From Ligula intestinalis (Eukaryota > Platyhelminthes > Cestoda > Diphyllobothriidea > Diphyllobothriidae), in assembly GCA_036362985.1 (NCBI GenBank), contig JAYGXS010000004.1, positions 31,742,603 through 31,806,602 on the forward strand: a stretch of 64,000 nucleotides of DNA, read 5' to 3'. Position 1 is the first letter of the stretch. The number at the start of each line of letters is the position of its first letter. Below are positions 45,130 to 56,070 of this stretch, piece after piece. Under the pieces are notes generated by a model. The model was not told the DNA's origin, made no database searches, and worked only from the letters and a program-made list of their open reading frames with translations. The position numbers were made by a program, and so were the translations under genes.

Positions 45130-46420
45130 GATTATTTTCGCCTACGATACTCATTTAAACATTCCGGAAGTCAAGTTAGGCTAACGAACGTTTTCGATTA
45201 TTCATCATTCCTATTCCGCCTATCCCATCGCGTCCTGACTCCTCCTAACACGACGCGAGACAGTGACGACGGGGTGGCATTAATCGATTGTCGGATCCCT
45301 TTGACCCCCCCCCCCCTTCTGTGGCCCCTTGTTATGGCTAGTCTGACCCATTGATGCCTTAACACTTCTCCCCCCGACTTACTACTGATTGGTTGCTTAA
45401 ACTTGTGGTCACTCTACTCCCCCCCTCACAGTATTTGCCTGATGATGGATACTACAGGGTGCCCCACGAAAAACCCCTGAATTTATGATAATGTTTATAC
45501 TGTTATAAAAATAAAAATTATTGGTTACAATTATAACTAACAACTTAATGGTGTAATTAGCAAACTGTTACCTAATAACAAGTTACAGATACCGCTCAAA
45601 ATGCTGTCCATTAACTGCAGAACAGCGACGTAAGCTATCCATCCAGCTCTGAGCTGCTCGACGAATGACATCAAGAGGGATGTTGTTCCATGTGTCCATC
45701 AACACATGTTTTATTGACTCAATATCAGTTTTTCCTATTCTTCGTCTCTGAACCTCCTGTAAGAGTACACTCCAAATTCAAAAGTCCATTACATTCAGGT
45801 CAGGGCTCTTGAATGGCCATTGCTGGGATGTGATTAAATCTGGAGTGTTAACTCGGAGCCAGGCGACAGTGTCATTGGCAGTGTGTGGCTTTGCACCATC
45901 TTGCTGCCACGTCCAGGGTTCTCCCTGCATTACTTGATCAATATCTGTAAACATCTGCGGGCACATCTCCTCTCTGTAAACAACTTGATTTACAGTTTTT
46001 TTCGTTCTCCGACTCGGTGCAACACCTTCCTGCCCAGCAGCATCTCCTTCAATAAAATAGAGGTCTGCTTTGCCTTGCCAGGAAACAGCACCATAGCACA
46101 TGATAGATTTTTGCTGCTTGTCTATCTCCACCAGCAAATCTTCATCAGGAATATCAGTTTAGTACCTTCTCCTCTGCGACCACCACCCACGTTGTGTGGG
46201 CGCTCCTCACCACTGAGCGGAACATGGCGTGGGCGACATGAATGCGGGTGCGAACCAACGGGGGCGGCTTCACTTCGGATGTGGCCCAGGTGTTCTGTTT
46301 TCTCCGCCATCGATCGTGACGGCATGGGCGGTCCGGCCGCCGTAACAATCACAAACTTAGGGGTTTTTTGTGGGGCACCCTGTAGAAAACGTTCGTTCGC
46401 CTGCCTTGACATTCTTAAGA
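45130..46420. repeat. Penelope-like terminal sequence, inverted and direct copies, split by a mariner
   Basis: At 45,165-45,210 the minus strand reads atgatgaataatcgaaaacg, then ttcgttagcctaacttgac, matching the 3' flank of the Penelope element at 20,331-20,375. At 45,439 the plus strand starts the same sequence (CTGATGATGGATAC), is interrupted by the mariner insertion, and resumes at 46,385 (gaaaacgttcgttcgcc). Removing the mariner restores the shared sequence, which dates the mariner as the younger insertion. Confidence 0.75.
45453..46384 (-). mobile_element. mariner/Tc1-like transposon, DD37D type, internally deleted
   Basis: Ends are nearly identical: CAGGGTGCCCCACGAAAAAC on the left (from 45455) and CAGGGTGCCCCACAAAAAAC on the right (opposite strand, from 46382), each flanked by TA. 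The element is 928 bases. On the minus strand it encodes the end of a transposase: QQKSIMCYGAVSWQGKADLY, WTWQQDGAKPHTA and WPFKSPDLNVMDF, with 37 residues between the last two catalytic Asp. A stop (TGA) follows NVMDF in one frame, and the same frame continues VLLQEVQRRRIGKTDIESI after it. The N-terminal DNA-binding domain is missing or unrecognisable, so it cannot be autonomous. Confidence 0.9.
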
Positions 46421-46993
46421 TTATTGACCAATCAAATTTGTTTAAAGCGGGAGATATCATTTTATCAAGCAAGTGAAGATGCAGTTCGCTTCCAAATTAG
46501 AATAAAAGAAGGAATATTTTATACTTGTTTTCCATTAAAATGCATATGAATTTATAAAGGCATCGAACATCAATGAGGAAAATGCATATCATCTACGAAG
46601 TCATTTTTAAACAGGATAGTTTTGGTAGGCAGTTGGTAACAGCTCGTGGAAAAGCCGGCATATTGACTGGACTGGAACATCCTGTTGCACGATTATTAAT
46701 ATTAAAACCCTACTTAAGTAGTATTTTCGAGACGTAAGCACACTTCAGCATTTTAGTTGACATCTCGTGGTTTAGCATATCTTGACAGAACCGCAGCAGG
46801 ACATGAAAGAACAATAAGACCCACTCTGTCAGAAGGCACTACTGAACTGTCTGCAGATGAAGTCGTTTTAGCGTGTAGATAAAATCAAAGGAAAGAGAAG
46901 TGACGAAATTGACTTGGACGCCTCAAAACATCTCCAAGAGCAGGAGAGGAAAAGGAGGATTCAATACTGAGATATCATTTTTTGCCGGTTTAC

Positions 46994-47158
46994 CTTGGCG
47001 AATAAGGCCGGAGAACTACCAACAGCAGAGATTGTATGGGACATAGCTGGTTGCGTGGGCAGAGCAGAGTAGGAAAGGTAGGAGTGACTGAAACCGCAGT
47101 CTGGCGAAGCGGCTACCAACAGGGACTCCGGCAGTTGGGGAAATGAGGTGTGTTGAAG
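46994..47158 (-). CDS. WNK: WNK-like gene, 55-codon exon
   Basis: The 3' splice site is CCTCACCATACAG before CTT at 47158, preceded by a strong tract. The donor is AAG/GTAAAC after 46994. It is 165 bases, phase 0/0. It encodes LQHTSFPQLPESLLVAASPD, a Ser/Tyr-rich middle and AVGSSPALFAK. The next exon (37.4 kb) begins in phase 0, so they join in frame. The upstream exon (50.2 kb) ends in phase 1 if its strong GTGAGT donor is used; that needs an undetected exon between them, a different acceptor here, or the weaker phase-0 donor CCG/GTGACC upstream. Confidence 0.6.
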
Positions 47159-47499
47159 CTGTATGGTGAGGGGCGGCAAAAAAAGCAACTGAGGCCATGA
47201 TAAGGAGATAGGTATGTCTTTTCCGACGGAAATGCATAAACACAGATTCGGAAAAGACACGAACAGTTTGTGTGCGTAAGTGTGTGTATGTGTCAGACTT
47301 CGGCAAACCATGGTCCCTGCGGCCTGGTAGGACCTGGCACTTTCTCTCGGTTCTGATACCCTGTTGGTGCATGCGTTCGCGCTCCCACTGGGGTTCAGGC
47401 CCCATCTCAGGTGTCTGAGCAACTAGGCGGTCACTATGCGGTGGGGGAGAGAGTGAGGTCGACCTCGGCGCGTTTCTTCACTCACTATAATAAATCTGA

Positions 47500-47850
47500 A
47501 TGCGCTTGAATCTATCACGGTGGGCTAAGAGCTGTGGCTTGGCAGGTTTGCCAACTGGCGGGAAAACTCGGGCCACCTACGTTGCTGCTCCTCCAGTACG
47601 CGTGTGTTCGTGCATGCGAATAACAGGATGTGGAGGACTGAAAGTTAGGATGCAATGGCTCCTTCTTAATGTGGCCTCTTTGGCGCTCCCGCGCACGCGG
47701 GAGCCTACCTAGCGAGTTGGCTAAGTCAAGAGTGCGCATGCTGTGTGACTATCGCGCCAGCAACCTACACCCTCCGTCATCCCCGGTCTTATTGACTTTG
47801 TCTTCACATCGGAAACGGAGGTGGGAGTCGCGAGCGAGAGGGCAGATTCT
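47500..47850 (+). repeat. dispersed repeat family A, copy 2
   Basis: Same orientation and order of blocks as 34,740-35,030. It contains a strong local palindrome GCTCCCGCG-CA-CGCGGGAGC at 47,685-47,704. Non-coding. Confidence 0.6.
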
Positions 47851-48974
47851 TCGCGAGTCGATTTTAACTCTTGTTTCATTCGCGGTAGTCCGCTGTGTTG
47901 CTTTTAGCTTGCTGAAGCCTTCGTGCAGCTTGCCCAGTTTACCTCTGCGTCTGCTTCGGCGTGCTTCAGTGTTTGCTGCGGCTTTTTGGAGCACGCGGTG
48001 CCCATCGTCGAAATCGACGGGGGAACTGGCTATACGAAGGCTAGGATGTTTCCTGATATCCAGTTAAGAAATTCAAAGTTTCATTACAGTGGTAAATCGG
48101 TGCACGAGTTTAATGCGTTCCGGCAGAGATCGTGCGTTTTGTAAAGCGAAGCCAATCAAACTGCGTCACTTCACTGATTGGCTACAGGCAACCGAGGACC
48201 CATGCCCTAAGAGCAAGACTCAACGGTGAATGCAGGTACACACACCCCACTGAGCGGAAGCTCGTCAATCAAAACAAAATTTCGGCAGTAGCTCGCTCGT
48301 TACCTGAGGCTCCATTGTACTTATTTCCGTGAAAATGAGTGGAGGCGTACGCTTTGACCACTCGGAGACTATATTTACTACAGCGACTAACGGTCCGATC
48401 ACCCCTGTGTTGAGTACCCTGAGCTGCCAACAGTCTTCGCCATGTCCGCCATGTCGCAAAGTGATCGGACAGAAAACCCAGATCAAACCTTTCACATAAA
48501 TTAGAACAAACCGTATAAATGGGGTCCATTTCATCGTGGAGAGCACAAAGAATCACAGTCTAACACTCGGGTTTCGCACAGGGCGGATACACATAAGCCT
48601 ACCCAAAAAACCAACGTTCATTCGGATACTAGATGCATGTGCGTTTTAAAGTATGGTCAGAAAAGTAGGCAGAGTGGACAGGATTGCGCGGTATTGTGAG
48701 AACAACCCGATGGTATTTTACTGAGTAAATATCGTCTGGGGGAAGAAAGGACAGTGATAGCACGAGATGCAGGTGCTATAAGACGATCAAGTCGAGGGAA
48801 GAAGTCAGCTTATGATGGTAGAACTCCTTCGATTGTACGGTTAGGAAAAACAAAACAGTCAAAGGGAGAAAACGTACTTCTGGTTCCGAGGTGTGCTCAC
48901 GATCTAGGGGTTGTTCTTCCCCTGAAAGTAAAAGTACCAAAAATAAACTCAAGTCACAAGCGAAGTGTATAATG

Positions 48975-49103
48975 AAGTGAAAACTGCCAATACAAGCGAA
49001 CATCCGTGTCCCAGAAAGCAATTGAGAATAAGAAGACTCGATCGCTGGGACAATAGTTTTATTCTGCGAATAAACATATTGTCTCAGTAATCGAGTCTTC
49101 TTC
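48975..49103. repeat. short fold-back repeat, internally deleted copy
   Basis: 49031-49103 is a hairpin: agaagactcgatcgctggg at the left end faces its complement (gtctcagtaatcgagtcttct) at the right end, with an inner attttattct/gcgaataaa. It matches the outer parts of the 38.4-38.6 kb fold-back but lacks the GACGTTTCG / CTGATGA middle. The leader (tacaagcgaacatccgtgtc) also matches 38,353-38,372. Confidence 0.75.
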
Positions 49104-49149
49104 TGAAGTGAAAAGCCCCCTAAGAGCGGTGATGGTGACACTTAATGGG

Positions 49150-49775
49150 ATTTAAGGCAGTAGAAGTAGCCACTTGCACCCCCTCCAGACACTAGTCCTC
49201 TCGACTTAGTCCTTACATCAGGCTCAGATGGAGGAAGAGACATAGATCATAGACCATAGTCAACAAATTTTCGAAGTTTGATGTAGCCTAAGTTGTCTGC
49301 AAAGCAATGATGAAAGAGTAACCACGGAGTGAAAAGTGGACAAAAAGGACATACCCACCTACGCGAACAGGTTGACTAGCCAGAGCATAAAGGACCCAAC
49401 ATGTAAGCGCACATTTAAGAAGCTAGCTGCACTTTTGACCTGCAATGATTGACCATCCTAGGCAGCGGAAGCTCAAATACAAGACGACTTACGCTGCAGA
49501 CGTGGTCTGAAGACGTCAGTTCCGCTAATGGACGAAGGTACCTACCGGGAGTCATCTAGTGTTTACCATGGAAACGCGTGATTAATAACTGGCTCTTTAA
49601 CCAGGCACGGGCTCAAAGTCTAGAAACTGAACACCAGTGTGCTACACTAGCGCACCCATTCCCTTTCTAAACGGATACGGAGCTGAAACCCCCCCCCCCA
49701 GCTATGTCAGGCAGCCGCAGAAAACTGACAAGCCAATTTTCGTCGCTTAAGCTAAAGCGTCGGTTTGCAAAAGCC
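49150..49775 (+). repeat. dispersed repeat family B, copy 2
   Basis: Matches 36,050-36,760 with the same block order; contains a poly-C run at 49,688-49,699 where the first copy has tcctcac. It lies directly after the fold-back copy, in the same order as in the 36-38 kb region but reversed left to right, so the two associations arose independently or were rearranged. Confidence 0.75.
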
Positions 49776-50154
49776 TTCTGCATGAAGCAAAAACATGTTC
49801 TGTGCCCGGAACATGCGAATTTTTGGGACGACAGGGATATTGTGTCAGATCTCTGAACCCTATAGGAATTTTAGAAGCCCAAACATTGGTTCCTCACACA
49901 GGGAAACTGAATGACAGAAGCTGTCGGCGAAGCGGGCCGTCCCCTTACGGGGGCGGGAGGATTATTAAAAAGGGTGCACGTGTGTTCCAAAGGCAGTCAC
50001 AGACGGGGTTCCTGACAGGTCTAGTTGGTTATAGGGGGGTGGACAGAGCGATTCCCCGGACGTACCGGGTGCTAATTTCTATAAACACCCGCAGGCGAGA
50101 GTTCTGCGCACCGTAACACAGAGTAGGGACAGGGTTAGAGGACTGTGAACTCAC

Positions 50155-50440
50155 GCGGCTGTGAACGAGCAGTCAGTTGGGTCACCGGTTGTAGATTTTG
50201 CAAGGACTTGGTCTGCTGCAGCTGATGCAGGGCGGCTATCAGAGCAGCCTCTTGGCCCTCCGGATGGCGAGCCAGTCCAGGTGGCAGCATGAACTGGTTG
50301 TTGAGCTGCTGTTGCTGCTGCTGTTGTGAAAACTGTTGATTGACTGAGGAAAAATGGCAGGTTGTCAAATCTTGAGTACCAACAGCAGCTGAGGGGCCCC
50401 TGGCGGGTTGGGACGACGACTGAGGTGCTAGTTGGTATTC
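50155..50440 (-). CDS. WNK: WNK-like gene, Q-rich exon
   Basis: The 3' splice site is TCTCTCCTCTCTATAG before GAA at 50440. The strongest donor is CCGC/GTGAGT after 50155 (286 bases, phase 1). It encodes EYQLAPQSSSQPARGPSA, a Q run (FSQQQQQQQLNNQF), MLPPGLARHPEGQEAALIAA and LHQLQQTKSLQNLQ. Disordered, Gln-rich sequence of this kind occupies the region between the two PF2-like domains of animal WNK kinases. The upstream exon (62.4 kb) also ends in phase 0, compatible with this start. Confidence 0.72.
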
Positions 50441-53400
50441 CTATAGAGAGGAGAGAGGAACATCAGAGGTTTACCAAGATTATCAGTGGTGGTGGTGGTG
50501 ATAAATAAAACTGCTGATAGGCTTCAAGCGATAGGAGGAAACATAAAGGATAAGGGGTTTGGAAAACTAGTTTTAGAAGCAAAGTCTCAGCCATACAGCT
50601 GTACTCTTTTAATCTACCGCGCTCGTAACAGTAGTGTTACGGCCCTCATACTATCCGTTGGATTCTGGGCAAATAAAAGCATAGTCTGTCACTTGCAAGC
50701 GGCAGGAACCATCACTGTCCCAAAAGCACAGTGCCAAACTGTGCAGCATCGTACTCAATCTCTCCTCTCTTCCTACGCCTACACGCCTTCAATAGGCGTA
50801 GTTGATATACTCAATTGAAACTTATAGAGATTTTCTCATTTGCATAATTCGCATTATTATCTGAATACGAGTTACCTGTCTCATTATGTTTCCCTGGTAG
50901 GGAAAGGAAGTTTAAATAGAAAACTCTAATCGTTTTTTTTCACCTTCGGAAAGCTTGAGTGATTTTACAATGCTCTGGAGCATGCTTCAACGATAGTACC
51001 AGAGTTAATGCGATTCCGGCACTCTGGAAAACGTTTACAAAAGGATCAGAATCATCAGTCGGGCGAAGAAAATACGCTTTCCTTTTCGACGTTTACTAAA
51101 GACAGAATTCCGGGCATTGACGGCAACAATAATGATAATGACTGGACAGAAAATATTGTTCGAGTTCATTAGACGAGGTTCTTGATTAAAAATATGGATG
51201 CTCCTTCATAAGCGTTTGTCCTGGTAGGGAATAAATGTCACTAATTCGTGAAGATAAGGGTTTTTAGTTACTGGCAGGTAATACTGTGTCAACCACGAGC
51301 AACATTATTGACATTTTTCAAATCACCCAATCTACCCCAGTAAGATGATGAACCAAAAAACTAGTGGAGGCGATCAAGGAAAGTAGAGGAACTTCACCAA
51401 CGGGTGGCCTCACCAGTAAAATTGCGGACTGTTCTATGTGGCCAACCATTGACCGAAAGACTGGAAGCGAGGAGTCTTAACTTGCGGCCGGTTAAACGAT
51501 GGAAAAGTGTCCAAGCGAGTTAGGAGGGTGGTACTGTCAGGCAAGTCGGGAAGCTGCCATGCATGACTAATAATTACCAGTCTTAGGTACGAACATTTAC
51601 CTTGGGTGTTTTCGGTCTGGCTGCCTTTAAACGGTTCGTAACTGTTTTCTCTTTAACGTATAGCCTTGGGAAGAAGTGTGGGAATATCAGTTAACAAACA
51701 TATCCATGTTTCGTTTTCACCATCCCCCAAAGAAGATGAAGACGGTACAAGGACATGGTCCGTTTTATTTTGGGACTGACGTTTCGGACACTCTCTCGGT
51801 TCCATCGTCAGAGTAACTGGGTGGTTTTTCCTCATCGCCGGGACTGTTGCAGCCTTGCCGCATGCCTGGTATCATATTCACCCTCGGCGCACGAACTTTG
51901 ACCTGCCTGATCGATATTGATTGACCGTGATATTGATCGCTGGTGAGCTCGTGTAATCTCTGCTCACACTTCGGCTGTCGCAAGTCAGCGTACTGGCTGA
52001 CGTGCTCATCGTCGACTGACGAATGTTTCTGCCCGCATGAGTTGATCTCAACCTCGTGGGCGCGACGGTAATGTGGGTCCTGGCCGGCTTCTCCCTTTTT
52101 TACCTTCGAAGCTATTTGTATTCCATTCTAGAGTTTATTTTGCCTTCCTGCTGGTCTTGTTCGAAATGACTGGAGCCTTGTGCACAACGCCCGATAGGCG
52201 GGATGGAGGTCTATGGCTCTGTTGAATGTGTGTTTTCCATAAGGTCTCATCAGATCAGTGAACTTATCGTAGTTATCGCGTAATAAGTGATAAAACCCTA
52301 GGTGACCAGTTCAGGGAACCTCGACCGTCCGGCACTTTGTTTTATTGCTTAATGTGTCAGGGAAAAGGCCTTTTGTCGAGGTTATTCCAACCAAGATAAA
52401 CTTTCCAATTTTTTCCTTAAAAATCAACATTCACTTATATTCCAACGGGTTAATTTAGAAAGGGACGTTAATTTAAATGCGAAGGTTTTGCAGAAACAAC
52501 TGTTGCTATCTCAAAACTGGTTTTTTAAACACACAGATGGGTGAGGAAAATGTGAAAAAAACGTTATTTTCCGAAAAAAAACGTGTTTTTCTTTTAAAGA
52601 TCTGACTCGTGAAGCTCTGTCATTGTGCACCCTTTAATGGAACAGTAATTAGGCAAAAGCGGATGCTCCATTAACAACCGTGAAAAGAGCTAGCTTTAAG
52701 CAGCCATTTGGACTTTTTTGGTAAAGTGCTTATCGTGCGATCTGATATCTGCTAATGTGCAATTTAGACATTAAACGGGTAAATAAATAGTCATTTGACG
52801 ACCTTTTACTAATCACATGACCATTTTCCGGCATATTGATTATTAAAAAATGACGAAGGTGGTTTTCATAAAATAAGAAGGCAGTTTTGTCTTTTGCCGT
52901 CGAGAAACTATCAATATCTGTCAGAAAAAAAATGTATAAACAAACCAAATTTGACAAGCTTTTTTCTAACTGTACCTTTAAAAAAAATTGACGTGGAAAT
53001 GCACTTCAGGAGACAGCATACTAGAAAGTTTTTTCCAATTATCAGGCGTACTTTCATCTTGGGTTTTCTTGGTGGGCTCCATTTGCCTCCAAATTTAGGG
53101 TACCTTTTTAAATGTGTCAACGAACATGATGCAAACGACACTCGACATAAATGTTTCCGAGAACACACAACTTTGGTTAAGTTAGGTTTTGATAAAAACG
53201 GTCTGAAGAAAGTATAGCTTCGGAAAACTGACTTAAAAGACTGAATATCGCAAAATACTCGCCATGTTTTCATGGACGATAGGAGACCCAGTAAAGAGTA
53301 TCGTTACCAGAAATAGTATGTTCACGATTGTGTGGTGACATAAACGGCTTCTTCCTTTGCTGAGTTAAAATATGCCTTGTTATTAACTTGGCACAACTGT

Positions 53401-54120
53401 CAATAACAAAGGAAAATGCCACGTTGTTACTCGGTTGCCAATAACTTTCTTCCTACTTAACTTGCGTATAACTTGTGGATGCTTATATCTTACAGTTTTA
53501 TCTTAAATTCGTATCATAGAATTAAGTCAACAAATTGCAGTATAATGACCCCCCTCTCTATAGATGACTTTGTAGAAACCTGTATTTTTGAATATCCATA
53601 TCCTAAAATTAAGCAATATCTTTTTGTCGTCGTCACATGCATCTCCAACCCTGCAAAAATCGATAAATTACGCCGAATTCTAATAGGACTCTTCGCAGAA
53701 ACATGCATGAACAATTAAATAAATGATAAGCTGCCAAAATGCATGCTACAATAATTCCAAAATGTTATTTTTTTATTTTGTTGTTCACATACACAAGTTT
53801 CATGTAATTCGATAAACGAGGACTACTCACTGGACAGGAAACTGGTGTTTTCGGCATTTCCACTTTTATTCAGTAAAGCATTAGTTAAAACCACTGAACT
53901 ATTAGTTTATATACTCTATTTGTGTTTTTGTTGAAACCAAAGTCATTTATTATTCCTTGGAACTTCGGTTCAAACATTTGGGTCGGTTTCGTATTACTGA
54001 TTTTTTCACTTCAGTATATTTTACGAGTTATCGTAGCTGACCTATCTCACTAAAGGTTAACCATACTCGTGAAACGTCGCACTTCCCTAGTAAATTAGAA
54101 AGGCATCATGGAAACATTAG
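50441..54120. other. intron-like stretch, no gene recognised
   Basis: Within the span of the WNK-like gene. At 51,770-51,815 the minus strand has CTGACGA followed by a GGA/TCC-type stem and CCGAAACGTCAGTC, another member of the hammerhead-like hairpin family. 52,894-53,273 is open on both strands without a motif. A (GGT)n tract is at 50,487-50,501. Confidence 0.5.
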
Positions 54121-54366
54121 TTAGGAAAAGAAAATGTGACCATTGGAACATAAAATTTATTTTCCTGACGTTTCGGATTCCGTGGAGAATCCTTAATCAT
54201 AGGTAATGGTAGGTTAGTCTGAGTCATGCACAGATAGGAGTGAAACATGTAGAGATCGCACAGTATTTATAGATCCTAGCGGGCATCCGCGTGCGTACTA
54301 TAATTATCCACTCATGTAGCCAACGCTTGCGCTCTTAATTGATGCAGTAATGGTTTGACACCTTAG
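54121..54366 (+). repeat. dispersed repeat family D, copy 2
   Basis: Second copy of the 22,413-22,672 element. Here the motif is tttcctgacgtttcggattc with the paired GGATTC (54175-54180) and GAATCC (54187-54192), then ttaatcatagg. On the minus strand this is hairpin followed by GAAACGTCAGG. Its 3' edge abuts a different repeat that occurs at 54,366-54,520 and again at 55,735-55,890 (shared cagaaaac, gtgtggcacaaaatcggcga-like block). Confidence 0.75.
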
Positions 54367-54599
54367 TTAATATACTAGAAAACACAGGCGAAACGCAGCA
54401 GAACCCATTAATGAGACCAAACCGCGCAGCTGTGGCATACAACGGCACAAAATCGGCGAAACTAACGCGTCTAAGATTTTAGCCAGCACCTGCATTGTCA
54501 GTATAGTCAGTAGGTGAGTATTCTTATCACGGTTTTCCCGGGGGAATATCATCCTTTTGTTCCAAAGCCACTTCAGTTGGAAGGTTGATCCAACGTAGG

Positions 54600-55130
54600 G
54601 AGATGGATGTAGCAGAACTTGGCCGCTGTGAGGGCGGGTGGGAACACGACCGAGACGCGTCTGCTGCGGGGCTGCGCGAATGGGACGCTTATGACCACGT
54701 TCAAAGCGCTGGCCAAGCCGCATCTCACCTATGCGGCCCCGATCTGGGCTCCCATAATCAGTTCTTCCAGCCTCCGCCGCCTTCAGTCAGCACAGAATGC
54801 TGCTCTCCACACGATCACGAGCTGCTATAAAATGTCACCTGTCGATCACCTTCATGCAGTCTTCAATCCTGCTGGTCGCGCTTCACAACACACTCTTAGG
54901 CCAGCAGTTGTGGTGGACCTGTTCACAAGCCGGCCATCGTAATCACCATCTTTGACAGCCATCTATTCGAGCTCTCCACAAGGAAGCTGTCGCCTCGTCT
55001 CTCTCGGATCTACCCGTTGATGGCTCTGCGAACAAGACAGGCTAGCAGTGTCTTCACCAGAGAGCCATTGTCAAGGAAAAACGAGGTTATCATCCTGCGG
55101 TCCTTTTGGGCGACCATCCACCTCCCATGA
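54600..55130 (+). pseudogene. LINE reverse transcriptase C-terminal fragment (Jockey/I-like)
   Basis: 54619-54942 reads LAAVRAGGNTTETRLL, then TFKALAKPHLTYAAPIWAP and SLRRLQSAQNAALHTITS, and SPVDHLHA. This is the thumb region of Jockey/I-type reverse transcriptases (K-A-L-x-R-P-x-L-x-Y-A-A-P-x-W; L-x-x-L-Q-x-x-Q-N-A-A-L-R). Frame-shifted continuation to about 55,130 includes RALHKEAVASSLSDLPV. No catalytic motifs survive, so it is a 5'-truncated dead copy. Confidence 0.75.
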
Positions 55131-56070
55131 ACCTTATTTTTCTAAAATTAAGGCTCCTTGAACATCCTCTAACTTTCATCACAGGAGTTTTCCACTTTTT
55201 TTGTTTTGAGCACGTTATTTCCTAAAAAGGCATTTTGTTTTAAAAGTTGTCGTCTTGTACGAGATAGCACAAACAGCCGGCAGACGTGTTAACAACACAT
55301 GTTCTAAATTGTGATGTATGTTAGGCCGTTTACACAGAATACCATTGTCTAGATTGTTGTTATTTTAACTCAGTGCCCATTTTTTGATAGCACCCCCTGG
55401 GCACTTAAAATAAAACTTTGCTTATGCACTTTAAGATTAGGTTTCCGAAGATTAAACAGATAAGCAGGTACAAAATAAGATCAAAGGAATAAAATAGAGG
55501 GCAATAGCCTACAAAAGTACTTTGCTGAAAAATTAAAAAACAGTTATTATTTAGAAACTACAAGTTTAAACGGGCAAGCATAGGATTTATTTACTGGAAG
55601 CAAAATAGACGAACCTAAAACATGCTGGTTTTGGAAGTGGCAACGCAGAATAAGGAGTTAAGGTGTGAAGAAGTCAATTCAACGCAGCTTTACTCTAGTG
55701 CTGCCGACACACAGCAATTTGACAGGGCAGCATGGAAGAACCTGTAGTTCATATACCAGAAAACAAACGGAGAATGCTGAGGGGACCCAATCATGAGTTG
55801 AAGCTCTCTAAGCCGTGTGGCACAAAATCGGCGAATCACGTGTGCCTGTGTTTTCAACTAGTATCTGTGACGTCAGTGCGGTAAATGACTACGTACTAGT
55901 TCATTCTTACTGTATGACGAACTCCGACTGCAAATGACTACGTTCGGGGAAATTTGTTTGCGATTAGAAAGGACATCTTGTGTGCGGCAGCACAGCATAA
56001 TCAGTAGATAGTTCAGTGACGGCAAGATGCTTCCTTCTAACTGTTTGCAAAAACTACACTCAGCACAACA

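Noticed and set aside
52894..53273. Overlapping open frames on both strands (107 and 120 codons)
   Set aside because: Open on both strands through composition; no family features and no repeat match that would identify them.
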